Origin: Acetobacter conturbans
GTDB lineage: Bacteria; Pseudomonadota; Alphaproteobacteria; Acetobacterales; Acetobacteraceae
Direction of reading: 5' to 3'
NCBI RefSeq assembly: GCF_011516755.1
Contig: NZ_WOSY01000005.1
Location: 186,001 to 250,000, forward strand
Length of the DNA stretch: 64,000 nt
Within the stretch, counting starts at the first letter, position 1. Each line of letters begins with the position of its first letter. The notes below the pieces were generated by a model that saw only the letters and a program-made list of their open reading frames with translations, searched no databases and had not been told where the DNA came from. Both the position numbers and the translations under genes were made by a program. Of this stretch, positions 1 through 8,371 are shown piece after piece.

Positions 1-126
1 ATCCTCAAACTGCTGAATGCGGAAAAGATCGGTGTGTCGCTGTCGGACGGTTACCAGCTTCACCCCGAGCAATCGACCTCGGCGCTGGTGGTTCTGAACC
101 CGAAGGCGAAATACTTCACGGTGTGA
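1..126 (+). CDS. 3' end of a MetH-like methionine synthase (activation domain)
   Basis: The window opens inside a reading frame of 41 codons that ends at TGA 124-126. The tail reads LLNAEKIGVSLSDGYQLHP, then EQSTSALVVLNPKAKYFTV. This has the layout of the extreme C-terminus of the SAM-binding reactivation domain of cobalamin-dependent methionine synthase, where an LL-x-x-E start leads to a P-x-x-S-x-S stretch and an NP-x-AKYF end. In that enzyme the domain reductively methylates oxidised B12. Only the last part is visible, so the length and the rest of the protein cannot be judged. A strong hairpin follows at once, so this is the last gene of its transcript. Confidence 0.55.
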   Translation: MLKLLNAEKIGVSLSDGYQLHPEQSTSALVVLNPKAKYFTV

Positions 127-137
127 GAGTTGTTTTC

Positions 138-183
138 GGACGTCGTTTCTCTCTCCGTGAACGGGAGACGACGTCCATTTTTG
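138..183 (+). terminator. Rho-independent terminator after the MetH-like gene
   Basis: GGACGTCGT (138-146) pairs with ACGACGTCC (168-176). The loop itself can fold further, and ATTTTTG follows. It sits 12 bases after the stop codon. Confidence 0.75.
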
Positions 184-335
184 AAAATATGACTGTCTGA
201 CAGGGTGGTTTGGTGAAGTCCGTCACAGGAGTATCATCGAACTGTCACCCTGCGTTGCAAATGACACCCCTAACACTGACGACCGGAAATCACCTCTGAA
301 AAGCAGAGTGATACGGGTGTTTTTGTGGATCTTCG

Positions 336-2564
336 ATGTCGTTGCGAACATTTTTGCTGACAGTTCCGCTTCTGGGAACTGCGCTTCTGGTTTCTCCATT
401 CGCATCTGCGCATGCAGGTGTTCTGTCCGAAGAGACAGACAGGGATAACCCCTCGGCCCGTCACAGGTTCAGGGAACCGGCACGTCCCGCCTTCTGGCTG
501 TCCCATCTGCAGGAGGCGGAGTCCGGTTGTGGGGCGGGGACTGTCCGGCGGTCCGGGACGAATGTCACAGCCGATCTGAGGCTTGCCTATTCGCGTAACC
601 GCATCTGGAACCCGGCAGAAAACAGGGACGATCCGGTAAGGCTGCGCTCTTACAACAGTTGCCTCGCGGCCCCCACGATTGTCGTCTCGCCCGGAGATGA
701 TCTCCGGATCAACCTGCGCAATGATCTTCCGATCGACCCGTCCGCCGACTGCCCGAAAACCATCAATACACCTGCCTGCTTCAATAAGCAGAACCTGCAT
801 CTTCACGGAATGCATGTCTCGCCGGAAGGGCATGCGGACAATGTGATGAACACGGTCCTGCCGAACGGGGGCGTATGGCATTACCGTTACGCCATTCCCT
901 CCGGTCATGCCGCCGGAACATTCTGGTATCACGCGCATCAGCACGGCGCGACGGCCATCGGCGTGGCCAGCGGCGAGGCAGGCGCCCTGATCGTGCGTGG
1001 CACCCGGCGCTATGCTGACCGGAAACGCAACAATGGCATCGTCGATATCGATACGGTGCTGCATGACAGGTCCGGCCAGCCGATCGTTGAGCGCATCATG
1101 CTGTTCGAGCAGATTCCATATGGCTGTTTCAGCGATTCCACCCACAACACGCTGTTGCAGGACAGCACCACGGGCGTGTGGCAGTGCCAGCAGGGCGCGG
1201 TTGGCGAGGTGGAGAATTTCCGCAGTCAGTTCATCAGCAGTCATACGACAGAAGATGGAACGGTGCGCGATGCGTGGGATCTGTCCCGACGCTATACGCT
1301 GATCAACGGGCAGACTCAGCCTGTGATGTCTTTCCGCGCGGGCGACGTGGAACGGTGGCGCATGATCGCGGGCGGCGTGCATGACACGCTGAATGTGCAG
1401 ATCGTGCGGGCGCGGACAGGGCAGGGCACCGCCAGACTGCGTGCGCCGGGCTATGCCGATCAGACGAACGCGGGCATGACCTGCGATGGTGAAACCGTGG
1501 CGCAATACGAGATCGCGGCAGACGGCCTCACCCGCCCCAGCATCTCGCGCAAGGACGTCAATTACCTCTATCCCGGTCAGCGCAGCGACGCGCTCGTCAC
1601 TTTCCGGCATCCGGGCCTGTATTGCGTGATCGATCAGGGTGGCGACACGCTCAACACGATCATTCCCTATAAATCACGCCCGCAGGGGAAATCCCCCTCT
1701 GTGATCGCCGTGGTGTCGGTGAGCGGGCGGGAAGACCCATCCCCTGTCAGCCGCAGTGACGATAGCCGCATCAGCCGTTTTCTGCGTGAGGGGTCGGAAG
1801 GACTGCCATCCTTTGTCCGGGCGCGTCTGACGCAGTTCGATCTCACCGATTTCGCCTATTTTCCTTCCGGAGGAGAGCCGGGCAGCGATTTGTCGAACCT
1901 GTCCGTGTCACATCGTCCGACAGCCTACTTCGCCGCTCTGACCATGCCTCTGGCTTCGGGTGCGGTGTTGCCCCCCGATCAGCCCATGCCGGATACAAGC
2001 ATCAACGGCATGATCGGCCTCGTGCAGAATGAACTGGTTTCCGTTGATGGCGTGACCGCGCTGCCGTTCAGCATGGACCCCACTCATACCTACCACGTCC
2101 AGCTCGGGGACGTTGATGAGTGGCGCATCGGCACGCGCACGATGGGCACTGGCACCACGACGGGGCAGCATGTGTTCCATATCCATGTCAATCCGGTGGA
2201 GGTCATGGATATCGTCGATGAAGGCACGGGAGAGTCGATCTTCAGGGAAAACGGCCGCTGCAAGATGAAATACAGTCTGGAGAGTGCCGATGGATCGGCC
2301 AGTTCCACCTACAGTCCGGAATTCTGCGACCAGTCACATGTTTTCAGGGACACGCTGTTTGTGAAACCCGGTTTCGCAACCGTGGTGCGGACCCGGTATG
2401 ATGATTTTCCGGGAGACGCGATGCTTCATTGCCACATTCTCGATCATGAGGATCAGGGCATGATGACCTTCGTGACCATCGGAAAGGGAGACGGGGAAAC
2501 GGGCGGCATGTCCATGGCCGGAGATGAGGCCGACAGCGCTGCTCAGGACCATTCCGCCATGTAA
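336..2564 (+). CDS. Secreted multicopper oxidase
   Basis: A 742-aa exported multicopper oxidase. Such enzymes couple one-electron oxidation of a substrate (Cu(I), phenols or similar) to reduction of O2 to water. An N-terminal signal peptide ends near ASA-HA at residue 26. All four copper motifs are present: HLHG (His155, His157), WYHAHQHG (His199, His201), HVFHIH (His612, His615, His617) and HCHILDHEDQGMM (His698, Cys699, His700, His704, Met709). The protein is longer than the usual 450-550 aa, with insertions between the cupredoxin domains. The C-terminal tail is Met/His-rich (GGMSMAG...DHSAM), as in several copper-tolerance oxidases. No clear ribosome binding site precedes the ATG, but the signal peptide supports this start. 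Copper detoxification in the periplasm is inferred; the substrate cannot be read from the sequence. Confidence 0.9.
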   Translation: MSLRTFLLTVPLLGTALLVSPFASAHAGVLSEETDRDNPSARHRFREPARPAFWLSHLQEAESGCGAGTVRRSGTNVTADLRLAYSRNRIWNPAENRDDPVRLRSYNSCLAAPTIVVSPGDDLRINLRNDLPIDPSADCPKTINTPACFNKQNLHLHGMHVSPEGHADNVMNTVLPNGGVWHYRYAIPSGHAAGTFWYHAHQHGATAIGVASGEAGALIVRGTRRYADRKRNNGIVDIDTVLHDRSGQPIVERIMLFEQIPYGCFSDSTHNTLLQDSTTGVWQCQQGAVGEVENFRSQFISSHTTEDGTVRDAWDLSRRYTLINGQTQPVMSFRAGDVERWRMIAGGVHDTLNVQIVRARTGQGTARLRAPGYADQTNAGMTCDGETVAQYEIAADGLTRPSISRKDVNYLYPGQRSDALVTFRHPGLYCVIDQGGDTLNTIIPYKSRPQGKSPSVIAVVSVSGREDPSPVSRSDDSRISRFLREGSEGLPSFVRARLTQFDLTDFAYFPSGGEPGSDLSNLSVSHRPTAYFAALTMPLASGAVLPPDQPMPDTSINGMIGLVQNELVSVDGVTALPFSMDPTHTYHVQLGDVDEWRIGTRTMGTGTTTGQHVFHIHVNPVEVMDIVDEGTGESIFRENGRCKMKYSLESADGSASSTYSPEFCDQSHVFRDTLFVKPGFATVVRTRYDDFPGDAMLHCHILDHEDQGMMTFVTIGKGDGETGGMSMAGDEADSAAQDHSAM

Positions 2565-2567
2565 AAC

Positions 2568-2595
2568 GAGTGACGGGGGCAGTGCCCCGTCACTC
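2568..2595. terminator. Bidirectional terminator between convergent genes
   Basis: GAGTGACGGGG (2568-2578) pairs perfectly with CCCCGTCACTC (2585-2595) around a 6-base loop. It lies between the convergent oxidase and DsbA-like genes. On the minus strand the hairpin is followed by GTTTTAC. Confidence 0.7.
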
Positions 2596-2630
2596 TCTGG
2601 CTTCGTTTCCATCCTGCCCCCAGGCAGGTG

Positions 2631-3398
2631 TTATTTCGCTTTCCGCGCTGCGGCGATGGCCGCGCGCAGATCGCTCTCGGACGCAGCGCCCGGAATGATC
2701 GTCTTCTCGCCGACGATGAAAGTGGGCGTGCCATCGACGCCGACCTTGCGGGCCAGTTCGAGGTTGCTCCGCAGGAGTGCCCCGACTTCCGCGCCCTTCA
2801 TGTCGGTCTCCAGTCGGGCGGCATCAAGACCGACGGAAGTGGCGACTGCCCGGATATGCTCGATGGACGGCGCCTCGCTGTTCGTCATGAGAGCATGCTG
2901 GAATTTCATGTAACCATTCTGGCGGGCAGCCGCGAGCAGGGCCTGCGCCTCAAGCTGGCTGTTGGGGCCAAGGACCGGGATGACCTTCTCGACCAGACGA
3001 AGATCGGGTTCGTCGGCGACCAGCTTGTCGATGATCGGCAGCACCTTGCGGCAGTAGGGGCAGCGTGGGTCGTAGAATTCCACGATCGTCACGGAGCCGT
3101 GGGGATTGCCGAGCACGACATCCGTGTCGCTTGTCTCGAGCTTCCCCGCATTGTCATGAATGGCCCGAAGGCTTGCCGCCTGCTGTGCGGCCTCTCCCTG
3201 CGCGCGCATCGCCGTGATGGCGTCTCCAAGAATGGTGGGGTCCTGTTTCAGCGCCGAGCGGACGATCTCGACGATTTCCTGCCGCTGGGCCGCGGTGAAA
3301 CCATCGTCCGCGCGCGCGGAAAAGCTGGCGAACAGGGAGGCGGAGGCCAGAGCAGCAAGAAGCGCGGCGCGGACCGGAAAGCGATGGGTGCGTGTCAT
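2631..3398 (-). CDS. Periplasmic DsbA/ScsC-like thiol oxidoreductase
   Basis: A 255-aa exported thioredoxin-fold protein of the DsbA family. The signal peptide runs MTRTHRFPVRAALLAAL... to a SARA cleavage site near residue 30. An N-terminal helical segment (EIVEIVRSALKQDP, about residues 41-54) is typical of ScsC/Com1-type disulfide isomerases, where it mediates oligomerisation. The active site is CPYC (Cys113, Cys116) and the cis-proline loop is GTPTF. The start at 3398 was chosen because it begins exactly at the signal peptide; the open frame extends 30 codons further to 3488, with no sign that those codons are used. It converges on the multicopper oxidase, and ScsC-type proteins are often linked to copper stress, so a shared role is possible but inferred. 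Confidence 0.85.
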   Translation of the reverse strand: MTRTHRFPVRAALLAALASASLFASFSARADDGFTAAQRQEIVEIVRSALKQDPTILGDAITAMRAQGEAAQQAASLRAIHDNAGKLETSDTDVVLGNPHGSVTIVEFYDPRCPYCRKVLPIIDKLVADEPDLRLVEKVIPVLGPNSQLEAQALLAAARQNGYMKFQHALMTNSEAPSIEHIRAVATSVGLDAARLETDMKGAEVGALLRSNLELARKVGVDGTPTFIVGEKTIIPGAASESDLRAAIAAARKAK

Positions 3399-4000
3399 GA
3401 CGGGAGTCTGTATCCCAGCCGGAGAGCGTTGTGAACGGCGCGACTGCCTGCCGAAAGCCACCCTGCGGCAGAAGAGGGGCTGGCTCATGCCATCTTTCCC
3501 GATGCTTCGTGGCTCACCTTTCGGGTGAATCTTTCCATTTTTGAAGATTCCTTATTTTTGAAGAGTTTTTCAGAACAATTTTGAATTGATAACGATGATG
3601 TTCCGGAAATATCCTGAAATCCGCAAGATTTTTTTACTTGCAGAGGATATGGAATTGATTTTTTAAATACAGTAAAAGGATAAAATAAAAACACGAAGGT
3701 ATTTGTGGTTTTAAAGAAAGAATATCTTGGTTTTGTTTGTATAAATGGGTTATTAAGTAAATAATAATTTTGTTTATTTGTAAAAAATATATTGAAGTTC
3801 ATATCGTGTTTCTATATGAAGGCCGAAGAAAGCTTCAATTCTACTTCAAGATAATGGCGCATGATTCTGTTTTCGTGTGTGCAGTCCAATGGCTCGTCTG
3901 CCGTCTGCGGAATCGCGCGTCATGCTCACCTGCTCCCGGCTTCGGTCGATTTCCACGCTTTCCGCAGGCTGCGATAAAAATTTCATAAGGAGAGAGCGTC
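3399..4000. other. Intergenic region with an AT-rich island
   Basis: No convincing gene. From about 3530 to 3850 the sequence is strikingly AT-rich, with long runs of A and T, unlike the GC-rich flanks. Open frames inside it (for example on the minus strand, 3485-3802) are low-complexity and have no recognisable domain. The end of the region holds the ribosome binding site of the permease gene (AAGGAGAG, 3987-3994). Confidence 0.6.
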
Positions 4001-5344
4001 TTGCCAGAGACAGGCCCTCAGACGACATCCACAGCACAACGTGGCCTGGCCGCGCTTCTGGGTATCCCCCGGCCCCTGCTTTTTGGCTTCATCGGCCTGC
4101 TGCTTTTCATGGTCGGTGACGGCGTGGAAGCTGGTTATCTCGACACCTACATGCTCCACCATGGCCACACCCAGGGCGATGTGAACCTCATGTTCACCAC
4201 CTATGGCGTGAGCGTCATGATTTCGGCATGGCTCGCCGGACCCCTTTCGGATCTGTATGGGCCACGCCGCACCATGTGGGCTGGTCTTGTCATGTGGGCC
4301 GTCCTGGAAGTCGGCTTTCTGTCGCTGGGGCTCGGACCTGACAACCTGACCATGACGCTGCTGTTCTACACGCTGCGCGGCTTTGCCTATCCGCTGTTTG
4401 CCTACGGTTTCCTCGTGTGGATCGCCGCCGTGACTCCCGCCCGGATGCTCGGGTCGGCCGCCGGCTGGTTCTGGTTCTCGTTCTCTGCGGGCCTGCCCAC
4501 GCTCGGTTCACAGTTTGCGCGCTACACCATTCCCTCTATCGGCGAACTCGCTACGTTCTGGTGCTCGCTGGGTCTCGTCATCCTCGGTGGTCTGGTGGCG
4601 CTGCTGCTCGTCCGGGAGCCTACCGGGTCGAAGTCTCTTCTGCCTGCCGGTACTGACAGGAAAAAAGCCTTCTTCGGGTCGATCAGCATCACATGGCGCG
4701 AGCCCAAGACGATGGCCGCAGGCATCATCCGGACGATCAACACGTCTTCGGAATATGCCTTCCTCGCCATCATGCCCGCCTTTTTTGTCGATGAACTGCA
4801 TTTCTCGCAGGCGCAGTGGCTCGATCTGCTGTCGCTGATCTTCCTCGGCAATATCCTGTTCAATCTTGTCGCGGGGATGCTGGCCGACAAGCTGGGTCAT
4901 CGTTTTGTCGTGGCGGTCGGTGGCTGCGTCGGATGCTGCGTGACCATTCCTCTCTTCTACTACGTGCCGCTGTGGTATCCGGGTAACTTCCCGCTCGCGG
5001 CCCTTGCCGGCTTTATCTACGGTGGAACGGTCGCAGCCTTCGTGCCGATGTCCGGCCTGATGCCGCTCATCTGCCCGAAGGAAAAAGCCGCAGCACTCTC
5101 CATCCTCGGTCTTGGCGCAGGTGCCAGCACGTGGGTGGGTCCAGCTGTCGTCGGGATCTGTGAATCCTGGTTCGGTATGGGGCTCGAGGGCGTGATCTGG
5201 AGCTTCTCCGGCCTGTATCTGGCCGCTGGTATCCTCACGCTCTGCCTCCGCATTTCGCCGGAAGCACGTCGTCACACCGAGATGCTGGAGAAGAAACACA
5301 CGCTCCGGGATCGCGAGGCCTATGCCATGGAACATGCCGTCTGA
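4001..5344 (+). CDS. Polyol permease-family MFS transporter (RbtT/DalT/CsbX type)
   Basis: A 447-aa major facilitator protein with about 12 hydrophobic segments. The first helix and loop (MVGDGVEAGYLDTYM) followed by GPLSDLYGPRRTM match the ribitol/D-arabinitol permease family, whose members carry sugar alcohols across the inner membrane with protons. The second half has the matching loop GMLADKLGHR. The start is TTG at 4001, chosen because AAGGAGAG lies 6 bases upstream and the N-terminus then reads MPETGPQTTSTAQRG. The gene stands alone: an AT-rich gap precedes it and a strong hairpin follows. Acetic acid bacteria oxidise and import many polyols, which fits; the actual substrate is not shown by the sequence. 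Confidence 0.85.
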   Translation: MPETGPQTTSTAQRGLAALLGIPRPLLFGFIGLLLFMVGDGVEAGYLDTYMLHHGHTQGDVNLMFTTYGVSVMISAWLAGPLSDLYGPRRTMWAGLVMWAVLEVGFLSLGLGPDNLTMTLLFYTLRGFAYPLFAYGFLVWIAAVTPARMLGSAAGWFWFSFSAGLPTLGSQFARYTIPSIGELATFWCSLGLVILGGLVALLLVREPTGSKSLLPAGTDRKKAFFGSISITWREPKTMAAGIIRTINTSSEYAFLAIMPAFFVDELHFSQAQWLDLLSLIFLGNILFNLVAGMLADKLGHRFVVAVGGCVGCCVTIPLFYYVPLWYPGNFPLAALAGFIYGGTVAAFVPMSGLMPLICPKEKAAALSILGLGAGASTWVGPAVVGICESWFGMGLEGVIWSFSGLYLAAGILTLCLRISPEARRHTEMLEKKHTLRDREAYAMEHAV

Positions 5345-5371
5345 CGCATTGAGTTCCGTGTGATGGTTGTT

Positions 5372-5403
5372 CAGGGCCGCGCCGGGTTTCCGGCGCGGCC
5401 CTG
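5372..5403. terminator. Strong hairpin between convergent genes
   Basis: CAGGGCCGCGCCGG (5372-5385) pairs with CCGGCGCGGCCCTG (5390-5403), a 14-bp perfect stem with a 4-base loop. No long T-run follows. The 233 bases between it and the peptidase stop codon hold nothing recognisable. Confidence 0.65.
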
Positions 5404-5636
5404 ACTGCGTACAGAGACTTTTTTCCCGCCAACCAAAGCGCGGGCAGGGAAGCAAACTGAACGTCCACTTTTTTGCCAGCAAGAATTTGCGACCCTCTTC
5501 ATCCCGGTTTTGACCCCGGGATATCAAAGAGATCGCAGGCCCATGAGGGGCAGGCCCGGACTCTCTCGCGCTCGATATGTGGCTGACGCCGATGCCCACC
5601 CCATACGGAGGGCGGAGGCAGTATTCTCTGTCCGGT

Positions 5637-7595
5637 TCAGGAAGGCTGCCGTGTCGCGACAACCTCATTGAGCAGCGTCGTGTCAGCATCCGATAGCGTC
5701 ACGTCCGCAGGCACGAACCCGAACACGCGCCCATAAAACGCCAGTTCGATCTGGAACGCCCGTTGCAGCGTTTCCTCTCCCCGAAAACCGTGGCCTTCCC
5801 CGGGAAATTCCACAAGCGGGCAGGTTACGCCGTTCTTTCGCAAGGCCGTGACCATCGAACGGGCCTGTGCCGGTGGCACCACGGTATCGTCGAGCCCTTG
5901 CAGGAACAGGACGGGCGCATGGATGCGGTCGGCCATGAAAAGCGGAGACCGCGCCCGATAGACGGCTTCGGCATCCGGCCACGGCCCCACGAGACTGTCG
6001 AGATACCGCGCCTCGAACTTGTGCGTTTCCTCGGCAAGCGTGCGCAGGTCGGTCACGCCGTAAAGACTGACGCCTGCCGCGAAAATATCCGAACTGGCGA
6101 GGGCGGAGAGAACCGTCAGTCCTCCCGCGCTGGAGCCACGGATGGCGATTCGTTGAGGATCGACACGGCCGCTCGTTGCCATGGATGTGGTGGCGGCGAT
6201 GCAATCCTCCACATCCCGCACCCCCCATTGCCCGTCCAGCCGTTCGCGATAGCTGCGACCAAAGCCGGTGGACCCGCTGTAATTCACGTCCAGCACCGCG
6301 AAGCCGCGACTGGTCCACCACTGCACCTTGAATGAGAACCCTTCATGGGCCCGCGCCGTGGGGCCGCCATGCGCCGTGACGATCATCGGTGGCAGTTCGC
6401 CATAGGGCATGCTGTAGCGACTGTTGGCGGGCGCATAGAAGAAGGCATGACCGGGCGTGCCATCGGCGAGCGGAAAAGGAATGCTTTCCGGCAGCGCAAT
6501 GTCGTCGCGCCCAAAGGGCAGCGTTGTCGCCGCGCGCAGAACGCGGGGCGGAGTGCCCGGCGTGCCGACCACCACGCGGGGGGCCGCATCGGCAGGGGCA
6601 TCAAGCCATGCGAACTGCTCGCCGAACGGGCACGGGCATTGCTCAGGCAATCCCAGAGCGAGGGGACTGACATTGTAGCCGTCGCTGTTCGGCGCGAGCA
6701 GGATGGTCTGGGTCTGTCCGTTCCGCACGGCGAGTGCCAGCACACGACCATCAGGCAGAAGCGCATAGCTGCGCTGGCCAAAAACCCAGTGAGGCTGGCC
6801 GATTTCGGCGTCCATCGGGCAGACGGGCGCGCACTCGCCATTCGTCAGGTCGAAGCGCCAGAGATTGCACCAGCCGCTGCGGTCCGAAATGGCGAGCAGG
6901 GAGTGAGGATCGGCCCAGTGCGGTTCGGTCAGGGACTCTTGCCGTGCGGTTCCTCCGAGGACGCGGCGGGAGGACGGATCCGCCAGATCCATCACGCAGA
7001 GGCGCGTGCTGGTCCAGGGCATGGCCGGATGATCCCATTCGATCCAGGCGAGACGGGTGCCGTCCGGGGACGGTGTCGGCGTGGAATAGAAGTCCGCACC
7101 TGCGGCGATGATGGTTTCCGAAGGGGGCGCCAGACCAAGCGCGACAAGGGTGTTCACCGGTTCCCCATCTGGGCGATGATCCTCTCGGACGGCAAAGATA
7201 GTCCTGCCATCGGGCGCGAAGGCGAAACTCGCGTAACGCAGCGCTGCCCCGCCCGCGAGGCGACGCTGGGGTGCACCCTCGAGATCCAGCAGATGGACGC
7301 TGCCGTCGATCCGGTTGCTGAACACGATGGCGTTGTCCTGCACGGCATAGGCGCCACCGCCATATTCATGGACCTTCGTGGCGACATCCACATCGGCTGG
7401 TGTCAGGTCACGGGGCTCTGTGCCGTCCTGCCACAGAACAAGGACTGTCCGCCCTTTCTCGGACGGACGGCGTTCAAGCCAGAGCACCCTGTCGCCACTC
7501 GTGCTGACGCCGGACAGCGTGACGGTTTTTCCACAGGCGAGCGATGGGGTGACGGGTGACGGCCATGTGCCGCATGGACGGGGCTGACGGGTCAT
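5637..7595 (-). CDS. S9 family prolyl oligopeptidase-like serine peptidase
   Basis: A 652-aa cytosolic-type peptidase. Residues 1 to about 370 form a beta-propeller of WD40/TolB-like repeats (for example FAPDGRTIF, SPDGTRLAW). The C-terminal alpha/beta hydrolase carries the nucleophile elbow RGSSAGG (Ser489), the acid in LQGLDDTVVPP (Asp569 or 570) and the histidine in GEGHGF. The family cleaves short peptides or acyl-peptides. The start at 7595 is supported by CAGGAGAGG just upstream; the frame stays open to 7676 but those codons have no family resemblance. No signal peptide. It is divergent from the DedA gene, and the two share a short promoter region with a GACAGG palindrome. Confidence 0.88.
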   Translation of the reverse strand: MTRQPRPCGTWPSPVTPSLACGKTVTLSGVSTSGDRVLWLERRPSEKGRTVLVLWQDGTEPRDLTPADVDVATKVHEYGGGAYAVQDNAIVFSNRIDGSVHLLDLEGAPQRRLAGGAALRYASFAFAPDGRTIFAVREDHRPDGEPVNTLVALGLAPPSETIIAAGADFYSTPTPSPDGTRLAWIEWDHPAMPWTSTRLCVMDLADPSSRRVLGGTARQESLTEPHWADPHSLLAISDRSGWCNLWRFDLTNGECAPVCPMDAEIGQPHWVFGQRSYALLPDGRVLALAVRNGQTQTILLAPNSDGYNVSPLALGLPEQCPCPFGEQFAWLDAPADAAPRVVVGTPGTPPRVLRAATTLPFGRDDIALPESIPFPLADGTPGHAFFYAPANSRYSMPYGELPPMIVTAHGGPTARAHEGFSFKVQWWTSRGFAVLDVNYSGSTGFGRSYRERLDGQWGVRDVEDCIAATTSMATSGRVDPQRIAIRGSSAGGLTVLSALASSDIFAAGVSLYGVTDLRTLAEETHKFEARYLDSLVGPWPDAEAVYRARSPLFMADRIHAPVLFLQGLDDTVVPPAQARSMVTALRKNGVTCPLVEFPGEGHGFRGEETLQRAFQIELAFYGRVFGFVPADVTLSDADTTLLNEVVATRQPS

Positions 7596-7612
7596 GAAAC
7601 CTCTCCTGACCG

Positions 7613-8371
7613 ATGACACCACGGGTTTGCAGGGTTGACAGGAGCCTGTCCAGACGGTTCCTGACAGGTTCCTCAAAGCTCTCGGGATATGTCACGCTGT
7701 TACATTATCTGGACACACTGATGACCCACTACGGCTACGGCGTCATCGGCGTGGTAGTGATGCTGGAGAGCATGGGGCTGCCCCTGCCGGCGGAAAGTAT
7801 CCTCATCAGTTCAGCCCTTTATGCCGCGACGACGCACAAGCTCCACATCTGGGGTATTGTTGGCGCGGGCGTGAGCGGTGCCATCATGGGCGACAATTTC
7901 GGCTATCTGATCGGCAAGGAATGCGGCTTCCGCCTGTTGCACCGTTACGGACGGCGCGTGGGGCTGACGCCGGACCGCCTGCTGCTGGGGCGATACATTT
8001 TTCGAAAACACGGCGGATCGGTGGTTTTCTTTGGCCGCTTCATCGCCGTTCTCCGCGTGTTCGTGGCGCTGCTGGCGGGTGCGAACCGGATGCCCTGGCA
8101 TACGTTTCTGACACATAATGCCCTTGGTGGTCTTTGCTGGGCCGGTGGTTATACGCTGGCTGCGTATTATCTCGGTCATGAAGCCATGCAGCTTTCCGGG
8201 CCGCTGGCATGGGTGGCCATTCCGCTGGCGCTGGTGGTCGGCGGGACGATCATGCTTTTCCTGAAGAAGAATGAGCGTCGTCTGACGGCCGAAGCGATGC
8301 AGGCTGCCAAGACAGATAAGAGACTGATCGCGGGCATGGAAAAGGAACTGGATGTTGACGGACAGAATTGA
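7613..8371 (+). CDS. DedA family membrane protein
   Basis: Up to 252 aa. DedA/SNARE-associated proteins are inner-membrane flippase-like proteins that affect membrane lipid balance and envelope stress. Family signatures are visible: ESMGLPLPAES, GDNFGYLIGKECG, FRKHGG-x-VVFFGRFIAVLR and AGANRMPW. About five hydrophobic segments and a charged cytoplasmic tail (KKNERRL...) are present. The start is uncertain: ATG 7613 has no ribosome binding site, and the next ATG (7721) would remove LLHYLDTL, which aligns with family N-termini. The coding region overlaps the following SDR gene by 20 bases, so the two are probably cotranscribed. Confidence 0.85.
   Translation: MTPRVCRVDRSLSRRFLTGSSKLSGYVTLLHYLDTLMTHYGYGVIGVVVMLESMGLPLPAESILISSALYAATTHKLHIWGIVGAGVSGAIMGDNFGYLIGKECGFRLLHRYGRRVGLTPDRLLLGRYIFRKHGGSVVFFGRFIAVLRVFVALLAGANRMPWHTFLTHNALGGLCWAGGYTLAAYYLGHEAMQLSGPLAWVAIPLALVVGGTIMLFLKKNERRLTAEAMQAAKTDKRLIAGMEKELDVDGQN
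7635..7668. promoter_or_regulatory. Palindromes near the peptidase/dedA divergence
   Basis: GACAGG-AG-CCTGTC (7637-7650) is a perfect dyad and CCTGACAGG (7660-7668) repeats the same words. TTGACA (7635-7640) overlaps the first. If dedA starts at 7613 these lie inside its first codons; if it starts later they are intergenic. Confidence 0.35.

Noticed and set aside
3485-3802. 105-codon minus-strand frame in the AT-rich island
   Set aside because: Low-complexity Phe/Asn/Lys/Ser-rich product, no ribosome binding site and no domain.
4508-5689. 393-codon minus-strand frame
   Set aside because: Antisense to the permease gene and reaches into the peptidase; composition is that of a shadow frame.
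6345-7559. 404-codon plus-strand frame
   Set aside because: Antisense to the S9 peptidase, whose catalytic motifs are all intact.
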